Assembly (NCBI GenBank): GCA_036732025.1
Contig: DAINDE010000019.1
Span: 1 to 64,000 of the forward strand
Length of the DNA stretch: 64,000 bases
Source: SSSZ01 sp036732025
Lineage (GTDB): Bacteria; Pseudomonadota; Gammaproteobacteria; Burkholderiales; Rhodocyclaceae
Direction: 5' to 3'
Below the pieces are notes generated by a model. That model was not told the origin of the DNA. It saw only the letters and a list, made by a program, of their open reading frames with translations, and searched no databases. Numbering within the stretch: the stretch's first letter is position 1; every line of letters starts with the position of its first letter. The translations under genes were made by a program, and so were the position numbers. This document shows, one piece after another, positions 25,750 through 33,735 of this stretch.

Positions 25750-26730
25750 TTAGCGGCTGTCCGCGGCGTGGGCGCGGCGGCCGTCGCGCCGCAGGGAGAG
25801 AGCCACCGAGGTGCCGATGATGGCGGCCACCACGCCCAGGGAGACCGGCACCGGTATCGGGTAGAGATCCATGAGCAGCATCTTGCCGCCGATGAATACC
25901 AGCACCAGCGCCAGCCCGTACTTGAGCAGCGAGAAGCGGTCCGCCATGTCGGCCAGGAGGAAGTACATGGCACGCAGGCCGAGGATGGCGAAGATGTTGG
26001 AGGTGAGCACGATGAAGGGGTCGGTGGTGATGGCGAAGATGGCCGGGATGGAATCCACCGCGAAGATCACGTCGGAAAGCTCCACCAGCACCAGGGTGAG
26101 GAACAGCGGCGTGACGTAGCGCACCCAGCGGCCACCTTCCCGGCGGCGGACGAAGAAGCGCTCGCCCTCCAGGGCGTCGGTGATCTTCATGTGGCCCCGC
26201 AGCCAGATGACCAGCGGGTTCTTGGCCAGATCGGGCGTCTCCTCGGCGAACCACCACATCTTGACGCCGGTGATCAGCAGGAAGGCGCCGAAGACGTAGA
26301 GCAGCCAGTGGAACTGGGCGATGAGCCAGACGCCGGCGAAGATCATCACCGTACGCAGGACGATGGCGCCCAGCACGCCCAGCACCAGCACCCGCTTCTG
26401 CAACTCGGCGGGGATGGCGAAGAAGCCGAAGAGCATGAGCCAGACGAAGACGTTGTCTACGGCCAGCGACTTCTCGATGAGGTAGCCGGTGAGGTATTCC
26501 AGGGCCTTCTGATTGGCCATTTCACGCCCGAGGCTACCGTCCAGGTGCCACCAGAGGAGGCCGGCGAAGGCGAGCGACACCGCCACCCAGACGACGGACC
26601 AGGTGGCCGCCTCCCTGACGGTGACGCGATGCTCCTTGCCGCCGCCGACCACGAAGAGGTCGATGGCCAGCATGACGAGGACGATGGCGAAGAAGGTTGC
26701 CCACATCCCGGGGGTACCGATGGTTGCCAT
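25750..26730 (-). CDS. TerC/Alx family integral membrane protein (manganese exporter-like)
   Basis: 326 residues with about eight or nine transmembrane helices. The TerC hallmarks EKSLAVDNVFVW (acidic pair in the membrane) and VELSDVIFAVDSIPAIFAIT are intact. Family members Alx, MntE-like and TerC proteins act in Mn2+ export, including co-translocational metalation of exoenzymes in Bacillus. The upstream leader is a yybP-ykoY manganese riboswitch, which supports a manganese role. A GGAG site precedes the ATG. Confidence 0.92.
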   Translation of the reverse strand: MATIGTPGMWATFFAIVLVMLAIDLFVVGGGKEHRVTVREAATWSVVWVAVSLAFAGLLWWHLDGSLGREMANQKALEYLTGYLIEKSLAVDNVFVWLMLFGFFAIPAELQKRVLVLGVLGAIVLRTVMIFAGVWLIAQFHWLLYVFGAFLLITGVKMWWFAEETPDLAKNPLVIWLRGHMKITDALEGERFFVRRREGGRWVRYVTPLFLTLVLVELSDVIFAVDSIPAIFAITTDPFIVLTSNIFAILGLRAMYFLLADMADRFSLLKYGLALVLVFIGGKMLLMDLYPIPVPVSLGVVAAIIGTSVALSLRRDGRRAHAADSR

Positions 26731-26829
26731 AGGTTGAACTCCATTTCAGTTGCATTGCACGATGTGGCGGCGCGGGAGCGCCGGGCACGGACCTTGTCCG
26801 GCAATGGCATGGATGCGACTGAAAACGGA

Positions 26830-26955
26830 ACCTTTGCCATCGCGGCAAAGGTCTTGCTCGTGGGCGTCTGGCGACGGCCACCCGGAGCGCCGGGGCAGGC
26901 GGGCCTGCCCGTGGTGACGACGCTGCGGCTTAAGAGCTACTCCCCCTTGGGACAG
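26830..26955 (-). ncRNA. yybP-ykoY manganese riboswitch with terminator hairpin, controlling terC
   Basis: In the minus direction the leader begins with GGGGGAGTAGC (complement of 26936-26946), the invariant yybP-ykoY opening, followed by the CGTCGTCAC-type segment and a GC-rich stem. It closes with GAGCAAGACCTTT (about 26846-26858). The 3' strand of the aptamer overlaps a perfect 9-bp hairpin (26830-26838 with 26844-26852) followed by UUCCGUUUU, which looks like an intrinsic terminator. The arrangement implies Mn2+-dependent antitermination of terC. Confidence 0.85.
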
Positions 26956-27013
26956 GCTTCAATCTATTTATTCCAATGAAAGAAGTCAACTATTGCGCCG
27001 CCCTTGAAAATTG

Positions 27014-27027
27014 TTGATATGCATCAT
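27014..27027 (+). promoter_or_regulatory. FNR-type box upstream of an exported-protein gene
   Basis: TTGATATGCATCAT matches the FNR consensus TTGAT-N4-ATCAA at 9 of 10 positions. A GATCAT sequence at 27050-27055 would place a start site at +41.5 from the box centre, the class II geometry. The box also lies about 61 bp upstream of the terC leader, so either or both directions could be controlled. Confidence 0.5.
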
Positions 27028-27102
27028 GGGCACCGGGGGCGGCGTCCGCGATCATTCGTCCCATGCCCGGCTCCCGTTGGGCATAGCGAGTGTGACTTGA
27101 TC

Positions 27103-27804
27103 ATGTCTTTCCTCAGACATACTTTGGCGGCGGCCCTGACTGCCGCCTTTTTCTTTCCTGCCCGGGCGGCGGAACCCGCTGCCGCCCAGTACGAGCGCCT
27201 GGCCGCGGTGGTGGCCGCCGGCCGGCTGCCGGCGGGCGAGCGCATCGAGGTGGATGTCGATCCCGAATCCCTGCCGGCGCTGCAGGCGGAGGCCGACGGC
27301 GAGGGCCTGGCCCTGCGTTACCCCATGGCCTTCAACAACGTGGCCGAGGGCTGGAGCTGGCGCCCGAGGGCGGACCCGGCGGCGGAGGACTACTACCGCT
27401 TCAAGTTCCTGCCCCTGCAGAGCGTGATGGTGGAGAAGGGAGGCTACGAAGGCGAGGACAAGATCGGCACCCCCCAGCACATGGCGGTAAGCTGGCGCTA
27501 CGACTACTTCCTGGCCTTCGACAACCTCTACGACTTCTATCCGCGCAGCAACGATGACGACGCCGGCTTTGCTGCCCGCACCGCCGCCCGACCGGCCCAT
27601 GTCGGCCTGCGGGCGGTGGCGCACCTGGTGGAACCCTGCCTGAGCGAGAGCACCACCTTCTGGAAGGCCACCTACGGCCGGCCGGTGGATTTCACCCTGA
27701 AGAAGCGCTACCTGGTGGCGGTTCTCGACGAGATCCGCTTCATCGACCGGGACAGCGGGGCGGTACTGGCCGTCGTCCGCCCCGCCGGCGACCCTCAGCG
27801 ATAG
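27103..27804 (+). CDS. Uncharacterised exported protein
   Basis: 233 residues, family not recognised. Residues 1-22 are a clear signal peptide (RHTLAAALTAAFFFPARAAEP, cleavage after ARA). The mature part has a run of aromatic residues (DYYRFKFLPL, YDYFLAFDNLYDFYP) and one cysteine. ATG 27103 was chosen because it produces the signal peptide; the frame is open to 27004. Its 3' end overlaps the convergent uspA gene by 10 nt. An FNR-like box lies upstream. Confidence 0.65.
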   Translation: MSFLRHTLAAALTAAFFFPARAAEPAAAQYERLAAVVAAGRLPAGERIEVDVDPESLPALQAEADGEGLALRYPMAFNNVAEGWSWRPRADPAAEDYYRFKFLPLQSVMVEKGGYEGEDKIGTPQHMAVSWRYDYFLAFDNLYDFYPRSNDDDAGFAARTAARPAHVGLRAVAHLVEPCLSESTTFWKATYGRPVDFTLKKRYLVAVLDEIRFIDRDSGAVLAVVRPAGDPQR

Positions 27805-28238
27805 ACCAGCACCGGCACCCGGGAGTGGGTGAGGACCTTGTTGGTCTCGCTGCCCAGCAGGAAGCCGCTGATTCCCCGCCGCCCATGGGAGGCCATGAAG
27901 ATGAGGTCGCAGCCCGCCTTCTCGGCGGCTTCGATGATGGCTTCGTAGGGCACGTCGCTGGTGGCGGAGACGGTGTCGCACTCGACGCCGGTGTCGGCGC
28001 ACAGCTGCCGGATTTCCCCCAGGTATTCGGTGGCCTGCTGTTCGGCCATTTCGGCGAATTTTTCCGGGGTGGTGGGGTCGATCAGGGCGCCCTCGCCGAA
28101 GTAGGCGACGGGATATTCGGGCTTGGCAAAGAAGGCGGTGATCTTGGCCCCCGCCTCCTTGGCGAAGGCGACCGCCTTCTGTGCGGTCTGGCGGGATAGA
28201 TCGGAGCCGTCGGTGGGAAGGAGAATGTGCTTGAACAT
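27795..28238 (-). CDS. Universal stress protein, UspA family
   Basis: 147-residue UspA-fold protein (MFKHILLPTDGSDLS start). The nucleotide motif reads A-x2-G-x9-GS (ASHGRRGISGFLLGS), differing from G-x2-G-x9-G(S/T) only in the first Gly, so ATP binding is likely. ATG 28238 has GGAGG upstream; the longer frame would run through the repeat at 28297-28360 and is rejected. It is divergent from the beta-CASP gene. Confidence 0.9.
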   Translation of the reverse strand: MFKHILLPTDGSDLSRQTAQKAVAFAKEAGAKITAFFAKPEYPVAYFGEGALIDPTTPEKFAEMAEQQATEYLGEIRQLCADTGVECDTVSATSDVPYEAIIEAAEKAGCDLIFMASHGRRGISGFLLGSETNKVLTHSRVPVLVYR

Positions 28239-28296
28239 GAACTTGCCTCCGCTGATGCCGTTGTATTTGCCCGGCAATCCAACACCGCGCTTGACC

Positions 28297-28360
28297 CCGT
28301 TCACCCCGAGCCTGTCGAAGGGCGGTGCACCACTGGCTGCGACAGGCTCGGCGCGAACGG
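28297..28360. repeat. Dispersed palindromic repeat, copy 2 (intergenic)
   Basis: Inverted arms (about 28297-28324 and 28338-28360) share the CCGTTC...GAGCCTGTCGAAG and CGACAGGCTC...GCGAACGG ends with copy 1 at 24388-24451, but are more diverged. It lies between uspA and the beta-CASP gene, where it would form a cruciform or RNA hairpin in the uspA leader region. Confidence 0.8.
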
Positions 28361-28456
28361 AGCGGGGTATCGGCTTGCCGGACTGACGATGTCCAGCCCC
28401 GCTTGCATCGGGCTTCTCAAAGAGGGATGCTACGCCAAGCAAGGAGGAAATCAAAC

Positions 28457-29863
28457 ATGCGTCTGGGCTTTCTCGGCGCGGCGGGCGAAGTAACAGGTTC
28501 CTGCTACCTGGTGGAGACGGGGCGCTGCCGCTTCCTCGTGGACTGCGGCATGTTCCAGGGCGGGCCGGAGGCCTACCGCAAGAACCTCCGGGCCCTCAAT
28601 TTCCAATTCGACGTGCGGGAGATCGATTTCATCCTCCTCACCCACGCCCACATCGACCACTCGGGCCTCCTGCCGCGCCTGGCCATGCTTGGCTTTCGCG
28701 GCCCCATCTATGCCACGGCGGCCACCATCGACCTGCTGGAAGTGCTGCTGCCCGACAGCGCCCATATCCAGGAGAAAGAGGCGGAGTGGCAGTTGCGCCA
28801 CAAGCATCGGCGCGGCAAGGAGGCGGCGGGGGTGCGCCCGCCCCTCTACACCGTGGCCCAGGCCCAGTCGTGCCTGCGTCTCCTCAAGCCCGCCGCTTAT
28901 GGCGAGACCTTCGAGCCGGCGGCCGGGGTGCGTTGCCGCTTCAACGACGCCGGCCACATCCTCGGCTCGGCCTGCCTGGAAGTCTGGCTGGAAGCCGGGG
29001 GCGGTGGCCGCAAGCTGGTTTTCTCCGGCGATCTCGGCATGCCCGACCGGCCCGTCCTGCGCGACCCCGAGCCCATCGGCGAAGCCGACGTGCTGCTCGT
29101 CGAATCCACCTACGGCGACCGCCTGCACCGGCCCCTGCCGGAAACGGAGGAGGAAATCGTCGCCGCCTTCTCCCGTACCCGGGCCGCCGGCGGCAACCTG
29201 GTCATTCCTGCCTTCGCCGTCGGCCGCACCCAGGAAATCATCTACGTCCTGGCCGACCTGGTGCGGCGGGGTCGCCTCGCCCCCCTCAAGGTCTATGTGG
29301 ATTCCCCCATGGCCGACGCCGCCACCCGCATCACCTTGAACCACCGCAACCTGCTCGACGCCGAGACGCGGGATCTCATCGACTGGCTGGCTGCCCATCC
29401 CCAAAAGATGCACATCGAGTTCGTCGCCGACGTGGAGGCGTCCAAGGCCCTCAACGACGTCCGCCACGGGGCGGTGATCATTTCCGCCAGCGGCATGTGC
29501 GAGGCGGGGCGCATCAAGTACCACCTGCGCGAGAACCTGCCGCGCTCCGAATGCACCATCCTCATCACCGGCTTCCAGGCCGCCGGCACCCTAGGGCGCC
29601 GGCTGGTGGACGGCGCCCGGCTGGTCCATATCTTCGGCGACCCGGTGCCGGTGCGGGCGGCCATCCACACCGTCGGCGGCCTTTCCGCCCACGCCGACCA
29701 GCAGGCCCTGCTCGCCTGGCTGGGGCACTTCCGCCGCCCGCCCCGGACCTACGTGGTGCACGGCGAGGCGGGGTCCGCCGCCGCCCTGGTGGCGGCCGTC
29801 CAGGACCGCCTCGGCTGGCCGCAGGTTAGAGCGGCGGCCCCAAACGAGTTCGTGACCTTGTGA
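28457..29863 (+). CDS. MBL-fold beta-CASP ribonuclease, mRNA 3'-end processing factor-like
   Basis: 468 residues. Metallo-beta-lactamase motifs: THAHIDHSG (motif 2), DAGHILGS (motif 3) and SGDLG (motif 4). The beta-CASP insertion includes SGMCEAGRIKYH, and the C-terminal RMMBL region shows VGGLSAHADQ. Bacterial relatives are zinc-dependent RNases (YSH1/CPSF73-like) often clustered with PHA or stress genes; the substrate is not known. A near-perfect AAGGAGG site lies 9 nt before ATG 28457. Confidence 0.9.
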   Translation: MRLGFLGAAGEVTGSCYLVETGRCRFLVDCGMFQGGPEAYRKNLRALNFQFDVREIDFILLTHAHIDHSGLLPRLAMLGFRGPIYATAATIDLLEVLLPDSAHIQEKEAEWQLRHKHRRGKEAAGVRPPLYTVAQAQSCLRLLKPAAYGETFEPAAGVRCRFNDAGHILGSACLEVWLEAGGGGRKLVFSGDLGMPDRPVLRDPEPIGEADVLLVESTYGDRLHRPLPETEEEIVAAFSRTRAAGGNLVIPAFAVGRTQEIIYVLADLVRRGRLAPLKVYVDSPMADAATRITLNHRNLLDAETRDLIDWLAAHPQKMHIEFVADVEASKALNDVRHGAVIISASGMCEAGRIKYHLRENLPRSECTILITGFQAAGTLGRRLVDGARLVHIFGDPVPVRAAIHTVGGLSAHADQQALLAWLGHFRRPPRTYVVHGEAGSAAALVAAVQDRLGWPQVRAAAPNEFVTL

Positions 29864-29897
29864 TATAACAAAATCACCCGTTCCGAGGAGCCTCACC

Positions 29898-31652
29898 ATG
29901 TCCGGCACCGCCTCCACCTCCACCAGCCACAAGAGCATCCATCTCAACGGCGACAGCCCCCTGGAAGCGGTGGGCGACGCCCTCGCCAAGGCCGTCGATC
30001 CCTTCGGCGTCACCACTTCGCTCCTCAACGCCCAGATGGCCTGGATGATGCATCCCCAGGAGCTGGGGCGGGCCATCCACGCCCTCTCCGGCGACCTCAT
30101 CGCCCTCCAGTCCCACGTGTGGCGCCGGGCCATGGGCCTGCCCTCCGAGGACGTCATCGAGCCCCACGCCGACGATGCCCGTTTCGCCGACCCGGTGTGG
30201 AAGGACGAGGCCACCTGGAACATCGTCAAGGAGTGGTATCTGGCCTTCACCCACCGCCTGGAGGACATGTACTTCGAGACCCCCGGCCTTTCCGACAAGG
30301 AGCGCCGGCGGGCCGCCTTCTGGTTCCGCAACTGGCTCAACGCCGTGGCCCCCACCAACCTGTTCTGGCTCAATCCGGTGGCCATGCGCCGCGCCGTCGA
30401 GACCAAAGGCGAGAGCCTGGCCCAGGGGATGCGCAACTTCCTGCGCGACGTGCAGGCCCGCAACATCCAGATGGTGGAACCGGACGCCTTCGCCGTGGGC
30501 AAGGACCTCGCCACCACCCCGGGCAAGGTGGTTTTCCGCAACCGCCTGCTGGAGCTGATCCACTACGCGCCCACCACCGACAAGGTGCGGGCGACGCCCA
30601 TCGTCATCACTACGCCGTGGATCAACAAGTTCTACATCCTCGACCTGACCAGCAAAAAGAGCCTGGTCAAGTACCTGGTGGACCAGGGCTTCTCGGTCTT
30701 CATCACCAGTTGGAAGAACCCCACGGCGGACATGGCCGGCGTGCGCTTCGACGACTACCTGCTGGAAGGCGTCGACCAGGCGGTGAAGGTGGCTGCCGAC
30801 TTCTGCAAGGTGCCCCAGGTCCACCTGGCGGGCTACTGCATCGGCGGCACCCTGGTGGCCACCTACATGGCTTGGGCCAACCGCCATTACGGCGAGGGCA
30901 AGGTGCCGGTGGCCCACTGGACCCTGTTCACCACCCTCACCGATTTCTCCCATCCCGGCGACATCGACGTCTTCATCGACGACGCCTGCGTCGGGGCCCT
31001 GGAAGACTCCATGGCCAAGAAGGGCTATCTGGACGGCAACGAGATGGCCTCCTCCTTCCGCCTGCTGCGCTCCAACCCCCTCATCTGGCAATACTGGGTC
31101 CATAGCTACCTCCTGGGCGAACCGCTGCCGCCCTTCGACGTGCTGTTCTGGAACATGGACACCACGCGCATGCCCCAGGCCATGCACGCCTGGTACCTGC
31201 GCGAGCTCTACCTGGCCAACAACCTCATCAAGCGCGGCAGGCTGACGGTGGCCGGCGAGGCCATCGACCTCAATCGCGTCACCCAGCCGGTCTATGCGGT
31301 GACGGCGGAAGACGACCACATCGCCCCCTGGCGCCAGTGCTACCGCATCCGCAAGTACATCAACGTCAAGGCGCCCATGCGCTTCGTGCTGTCCACCTCC
31401 GGCCACATCCTGGGCATCGTCAATCCGCCGGTGCAGCCGCCCAAGCGGGCCTACTGGATCGGCGACCCGGAGCGCAACGAGCACTGGGAACAGTGGTTCG
31501 AGCGGGCGGAGAAGCACCCGGGCACCTGGTGGGAGGATTGGACCCGCTGGCTGGGCGAGCGCTGCGGCAAGGAAGTGGGGGCCTATCCGGCGGCCAGTCG
31601 CAGCCATCCTGCCCTGGGCGATGCGCCGGGGAGCTACGTGCTGGAAAAGTAG
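29898..31652 (+). CDS. phaC: Class I poly(3-hydroxyalkanoate) synthase
   Basis: 584 residues, typical of class I enzymes that polymerise short-chain (R)-3-hydroxyacyl-CoA. The lipase-like box GYCIGG has the nucleophile C314. The catalytic Asp lies in TAEDDHIAPW (about residue 472) and His in TSGHILGIVNPP (about residue 503). The N-terminal domain is the usual PhaC_N. A GAGGAG site precedes the ATG. No phaA, phaB, phasin or phaR gene is adjacent, so the rest of the pathway must lie elsewhere. Confidence 0.95.
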   Translation: MSGTASTSTSHKSIHLNGDSPLEAVGDALAKAVDPFGVTTSLLNAQMAWMMHPQELGRAIHALSGDLIALQSHVWRRAMGLPSEDVIEPHADDARFADPVWKDEATWNIVKEWYLAFTHRLEDMYFETPGLSDKERRRAAFWFRNWLNAVAPTNLFWLNPVAMRRAVETKGESLAQGMRNFLRDVQARNIQMVEPDAFAVGKDLATTPGKVVFRNRLLELIHYAPTTDKVRATPIVITTPWINKFYILDLTSKKSLVKYLVDQGFSVFITSWKNPTADMAGVRFDDYLLEGVDQAVKVAADFCKVPQVHLAGYCIGGTLVATYMAWANRHYGEGKVPVAHWTLFTTLTDFSHPGDIDVFIDDACVGALEDSMAKKGYLDGNEMASSFRLLRSNPLIWQYWVHSYLLGEPLPPFDVLFWNMDTTRMPQAMHAWYLRELYLANNLIKRGRLTVAGEAIDLNRVTQPVYAVTAEDDHIAPWRQCYRIRKYINVKAPMRFVLSTSGHILGIVNPPVQPPKRAYWIGDPERNEHWEQWFERAEKHPGTWWEDWTRWLGERCGKEVGAYPAASRSHPALGDAPGSYVLEK

Positions 31653-31690
31653 CGGGCGGGGGGTTTCACACGGCATAACGGCGGGCGTTT

Positions 31691-31704
31691 TTGACCAGGG
31701 TCAA
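31691..31704 (+). promoter_or_regulatory. FNR/DNR-type box for the hemerythrin-nnrS operon
   Basis: TTGAC-CAGG-GTCAA is a perfect palindrome of the CRP/FNR superfamily type. Its centre (31697.5) lies 41.5 bp before a start site predicted from CACAAT at 31727-31732, the class II activation geometry. Together with NO-linked genes downstream, a DNR/NnrR- or FNR-controlled promoter is likely. Confidence 0.7.
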
Positions 31705-31760
31705 TGCCGAAGGGCGGCGGCCTTCCCACAATGTCGCCATCCCCCCAGCAGGAGCATAAG

Positions 31761-32207
31761 ATGAGCAACATACGCAGCTTCATGACGGAAGATCATCGCC
31801 ATTGCGACGATCTCTTCGCCGAGGCCGAGCAGGCCGTGGCCCAGAAAAACCTTCCCGCCGCCCGGGCGGCCTTCGAGCACTTCCGCGCCGCCACCCTGGC
31901 CCATTTCGATTGCGAGGAGAAAACCCTCTTTCCCGCCTTCGAAGCCCGCACCGGCATCGCCATGGGCCCCACCCAGATGATGCGCATGGAGCACCTGCAG
32001 ATGCGCGCCCTCCTGGACGAAGCCGCCGACGCCCTGGCCGCCGGCGACGGCGAAGGCTACCTGGGGGCGGCGGAAACCCTGCTCATCATGATGCAGCAGC
32101 ACAACATGAAGGAAGAGAACGTCCTCTACCCCATGTGCGACCAGCACCTCGCCGGCGATCTGCCGGAGCTGTTGCAGCACCTGGAACAGGAGCTGGCCGA
32201 AGCATGA
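31761..32207 (+). CDS. Hemerythrin HHE domain protein
   Basis: 148-residue four-helix diiron protein. The histidine/carboxylate pattern is visible as MTEDHRHCDDLF, AHFDCEEKTLFP, MEHLQMR and QQHNMKEENVLYP. HHE proteins bind O2 or NO or protect iron-sulfur centres (YtfE-like), and this one heads an operon with nnrS. ATG 31761 follows AGGAG; it overlaps the next gene by ATGA. Confidence 0.9.
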   Translation: MSNIRSFMTEDHRHCDDLFAEAEQAVAQKNLPAARAAFEHFRAATLAHFDCEEKTLFPAFEARTGIAMGPTQMMRMEHLQMRALLDEAADALAAGDGEGYLGAAETLLIMMQQHNMKEENVLYPMCDQHLAGDLPELLQHLEQELAEA

Positions 32208-32434
32208 GCCATCCCAAGACCCCCCATGTCGTCGATGCCCGCTTCCTGGAGCCGCCGGAGCCCTTCGTGCGCACCATGGACGCCCTCGATGCCCTGCCCG
32301 CCGGGGAAAAGCTGCTCCTGCTGCTCTACCGGGAGCCCCATCCCCTCTACAAGGTGCTGCGGCAGAACGGCTACGCCTACGAGACGGAACTGGTGCCCGA
32401 CGGGACGTTCGAGATCCTGATCTGGCGTTCCTGA
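32204..32434 (+). CDS. DUF2249 domain protein
   Basis: 76 residues. The HPLYKVLRQNGYAYETELVPDG-like core and terminal EILIWRS fit the small TusA-like DUF2249 family, which is often fused to or next to hemerythrin and nnrS genes. Function is unknown, probably redox or NO linked. It overlaps the hemerythrin stop (ATGA). Confidence 0.8.
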   Translation: MSHPKTPHVVDARFLEPPEPFVRTMDALDALPAGEKLLLLLYREPHPLYKVLRQNGYAYETELVPDGTFEILIWRS

Positions 32435-32439
32435 ACGCA

Positions 32440-33735
32440 GTGCAGGCCCTCCTTTCCTTCGACAAGGCCCCGCCCTTCGCGGCGCCCCTGCGGTTCTTCC
32501 TCACCGCGCCCCTGTTCGCCGCCGCCGCCGGGCTGCTGCTGGCCGTGGCGGGGGAGGGGGCGCTGTCGTCGCGCTGGCTGCCGGCCGCCCTGGCCGCCAC
32601 CCACCTCCTCACCGTCGGCTTCATGCTGCAGGTGATGCTGGGGGCGCTGATCCAGATCCTGCCCGTCGTCGCCGGCGCCAACGTGCCCCGGCCCCTGGCG
32701 GTGGCCACCGCCGTGCATGGCGGACTGACGGTGGGGGCGCTGCTTCTTGCCGCGGGCTTCCTGGCCGGCTCGCCGGCGGCCTTCCAGGGGGCGGCGGCAA
32801 TCCTCGCCCTGACTGCCGCGATATTTCTCGCCACCGCCGGGGTGGCCCTGTGGAGCGTCCCGTCCACCAGCCCCACCATCCGCGGCCTCAAGCTCGCCCT
32901 GGCGGCGCTCCCCGTCGTCGTCGGCCTCGGGGCGGCGCTGGCCTTCGGCCTCGCCGGCAAGCTTTCCCTGCCCCTGGTCGCCGTCACCGACATCCATGCC
33001 GCCTGGGGCCTGGGCGCCTGGGCCGGCATCCTCCTGGCGGTCATGTCCTACGTAGTGGTGCCCATGTTCCAGCTCACCCCCGGCTATCCCGCCCGCCTCA
33101 GCTGGTGGCTGCCGGTGGGGCTGGCCGGCCTGTTCCTCCTGTGGAGCGCGGCAGTGGCCCTGGATATCCCGCTTATCGGTCGCTTCGCCCAGGGGGCGGT
33201 GGCGCTGGGCGGCCTCGCCTTTGCGGGCCTCACCGCACATCTGCAGCACCAGCGCCGGCGGGCCAAGGCGGATGCCACCTACCGCTACTGGCAGCTCGGC
33301 CTGGTCTCGGTCGCCCTGTCCATGGCCATGCTGGCGGCCGCCGCCCTGTCGCCGGCGCTGACCGAATGGGCCGGCTGGCATGCCCTGCTGGCGGTCCTGC
33401 TGGTGGTGGGCGGATTCATGTCCTTCATCATCGGCATGCTGTACAAGATCGTCCCCTTCCTGGCCTGGCTGCACCTGCAGAACCGCGGCCAGGGGCGGGT
33501 GGCGGCGCCCAACATGAACCGCATTCTGGCGGAGCCGCCCTGCCAGCGCCAGATGCGCAGCCATGCCGCCGCCGTGGCATTGCTGGCCCTGGCCGCCGGT
33601 TTCCCGGGGTGGCTGGCAGTGCCGGCCGGCCTGGCGCTCTGCGGCGCCAGCCTGTGGCTCTTCCTCAACCTGGCATCGGCGCTGCGGGCCTATCGCCGGC
33701 ACGGTGCCGAGGTGGCGGAACGGCTGGTGGCCTGA
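32440..33735 (+). CDS. Polytopic membrane protein, heme-copper oxidase subunit I-like
   Basis: 431 residues with about 12 predicted transmembrane helices. Conserved histidines lie in ATHLLTVGFMLQVMLGALI and TDIHAAWGLGAWAG, reminiscent of the heme ligands of oxidase subunit I, but the copper-site histidine cluster is not seen. Genes like this commonly sit with nnrS. The start is GTG, 5 nt after the DUF2249 gene. Heme binding is inferred, not shown. Confidence 0.7.
   Translation: MQALLSFDKAPPFAAPLRFFLTAPLFAAAAGLLLAVAGEGALSSRWLPAALAATHLLTVGFMLQVMLGALIQILPVVAGANVPRPLAVATAVHGGLTVGALLLAAGFLAGSPAAFQGAAAILALTAAIFLATAGVALWSVPSTSPTIRGLKLALAALPVVVGLGAALAFGLAGKLSLPLVAVTDIHAAWGLGAWAGILLAVMSYVVVPMFQLTPGYPARLSWWLPVGLAGLFLLWSAAVALDIPLIGRFAQGAVALGGLAFAGLTAHLQHQRRRAKADATYRYWQLGLVSVALSMAMLAAAALSPALTEWAGWHALLAVLLVVGGFMSFIIGMLYKIVPFLAWLHLQNRGQGRVAAPNMNRILAEPPCQRQMRSHAAAVALLALAAGFPGWLAVPAGLALCGASLWLFLNLASALRAYRRHGAEVAERLVA

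Noticed and set aside
28239..28454. N-terminal extension of the minus-strand UspA protein through the repeat
   Set aside because: The extension encodes the palindromic repeat, and a well-placed GGAGG and ATG at 28238 give the family start.
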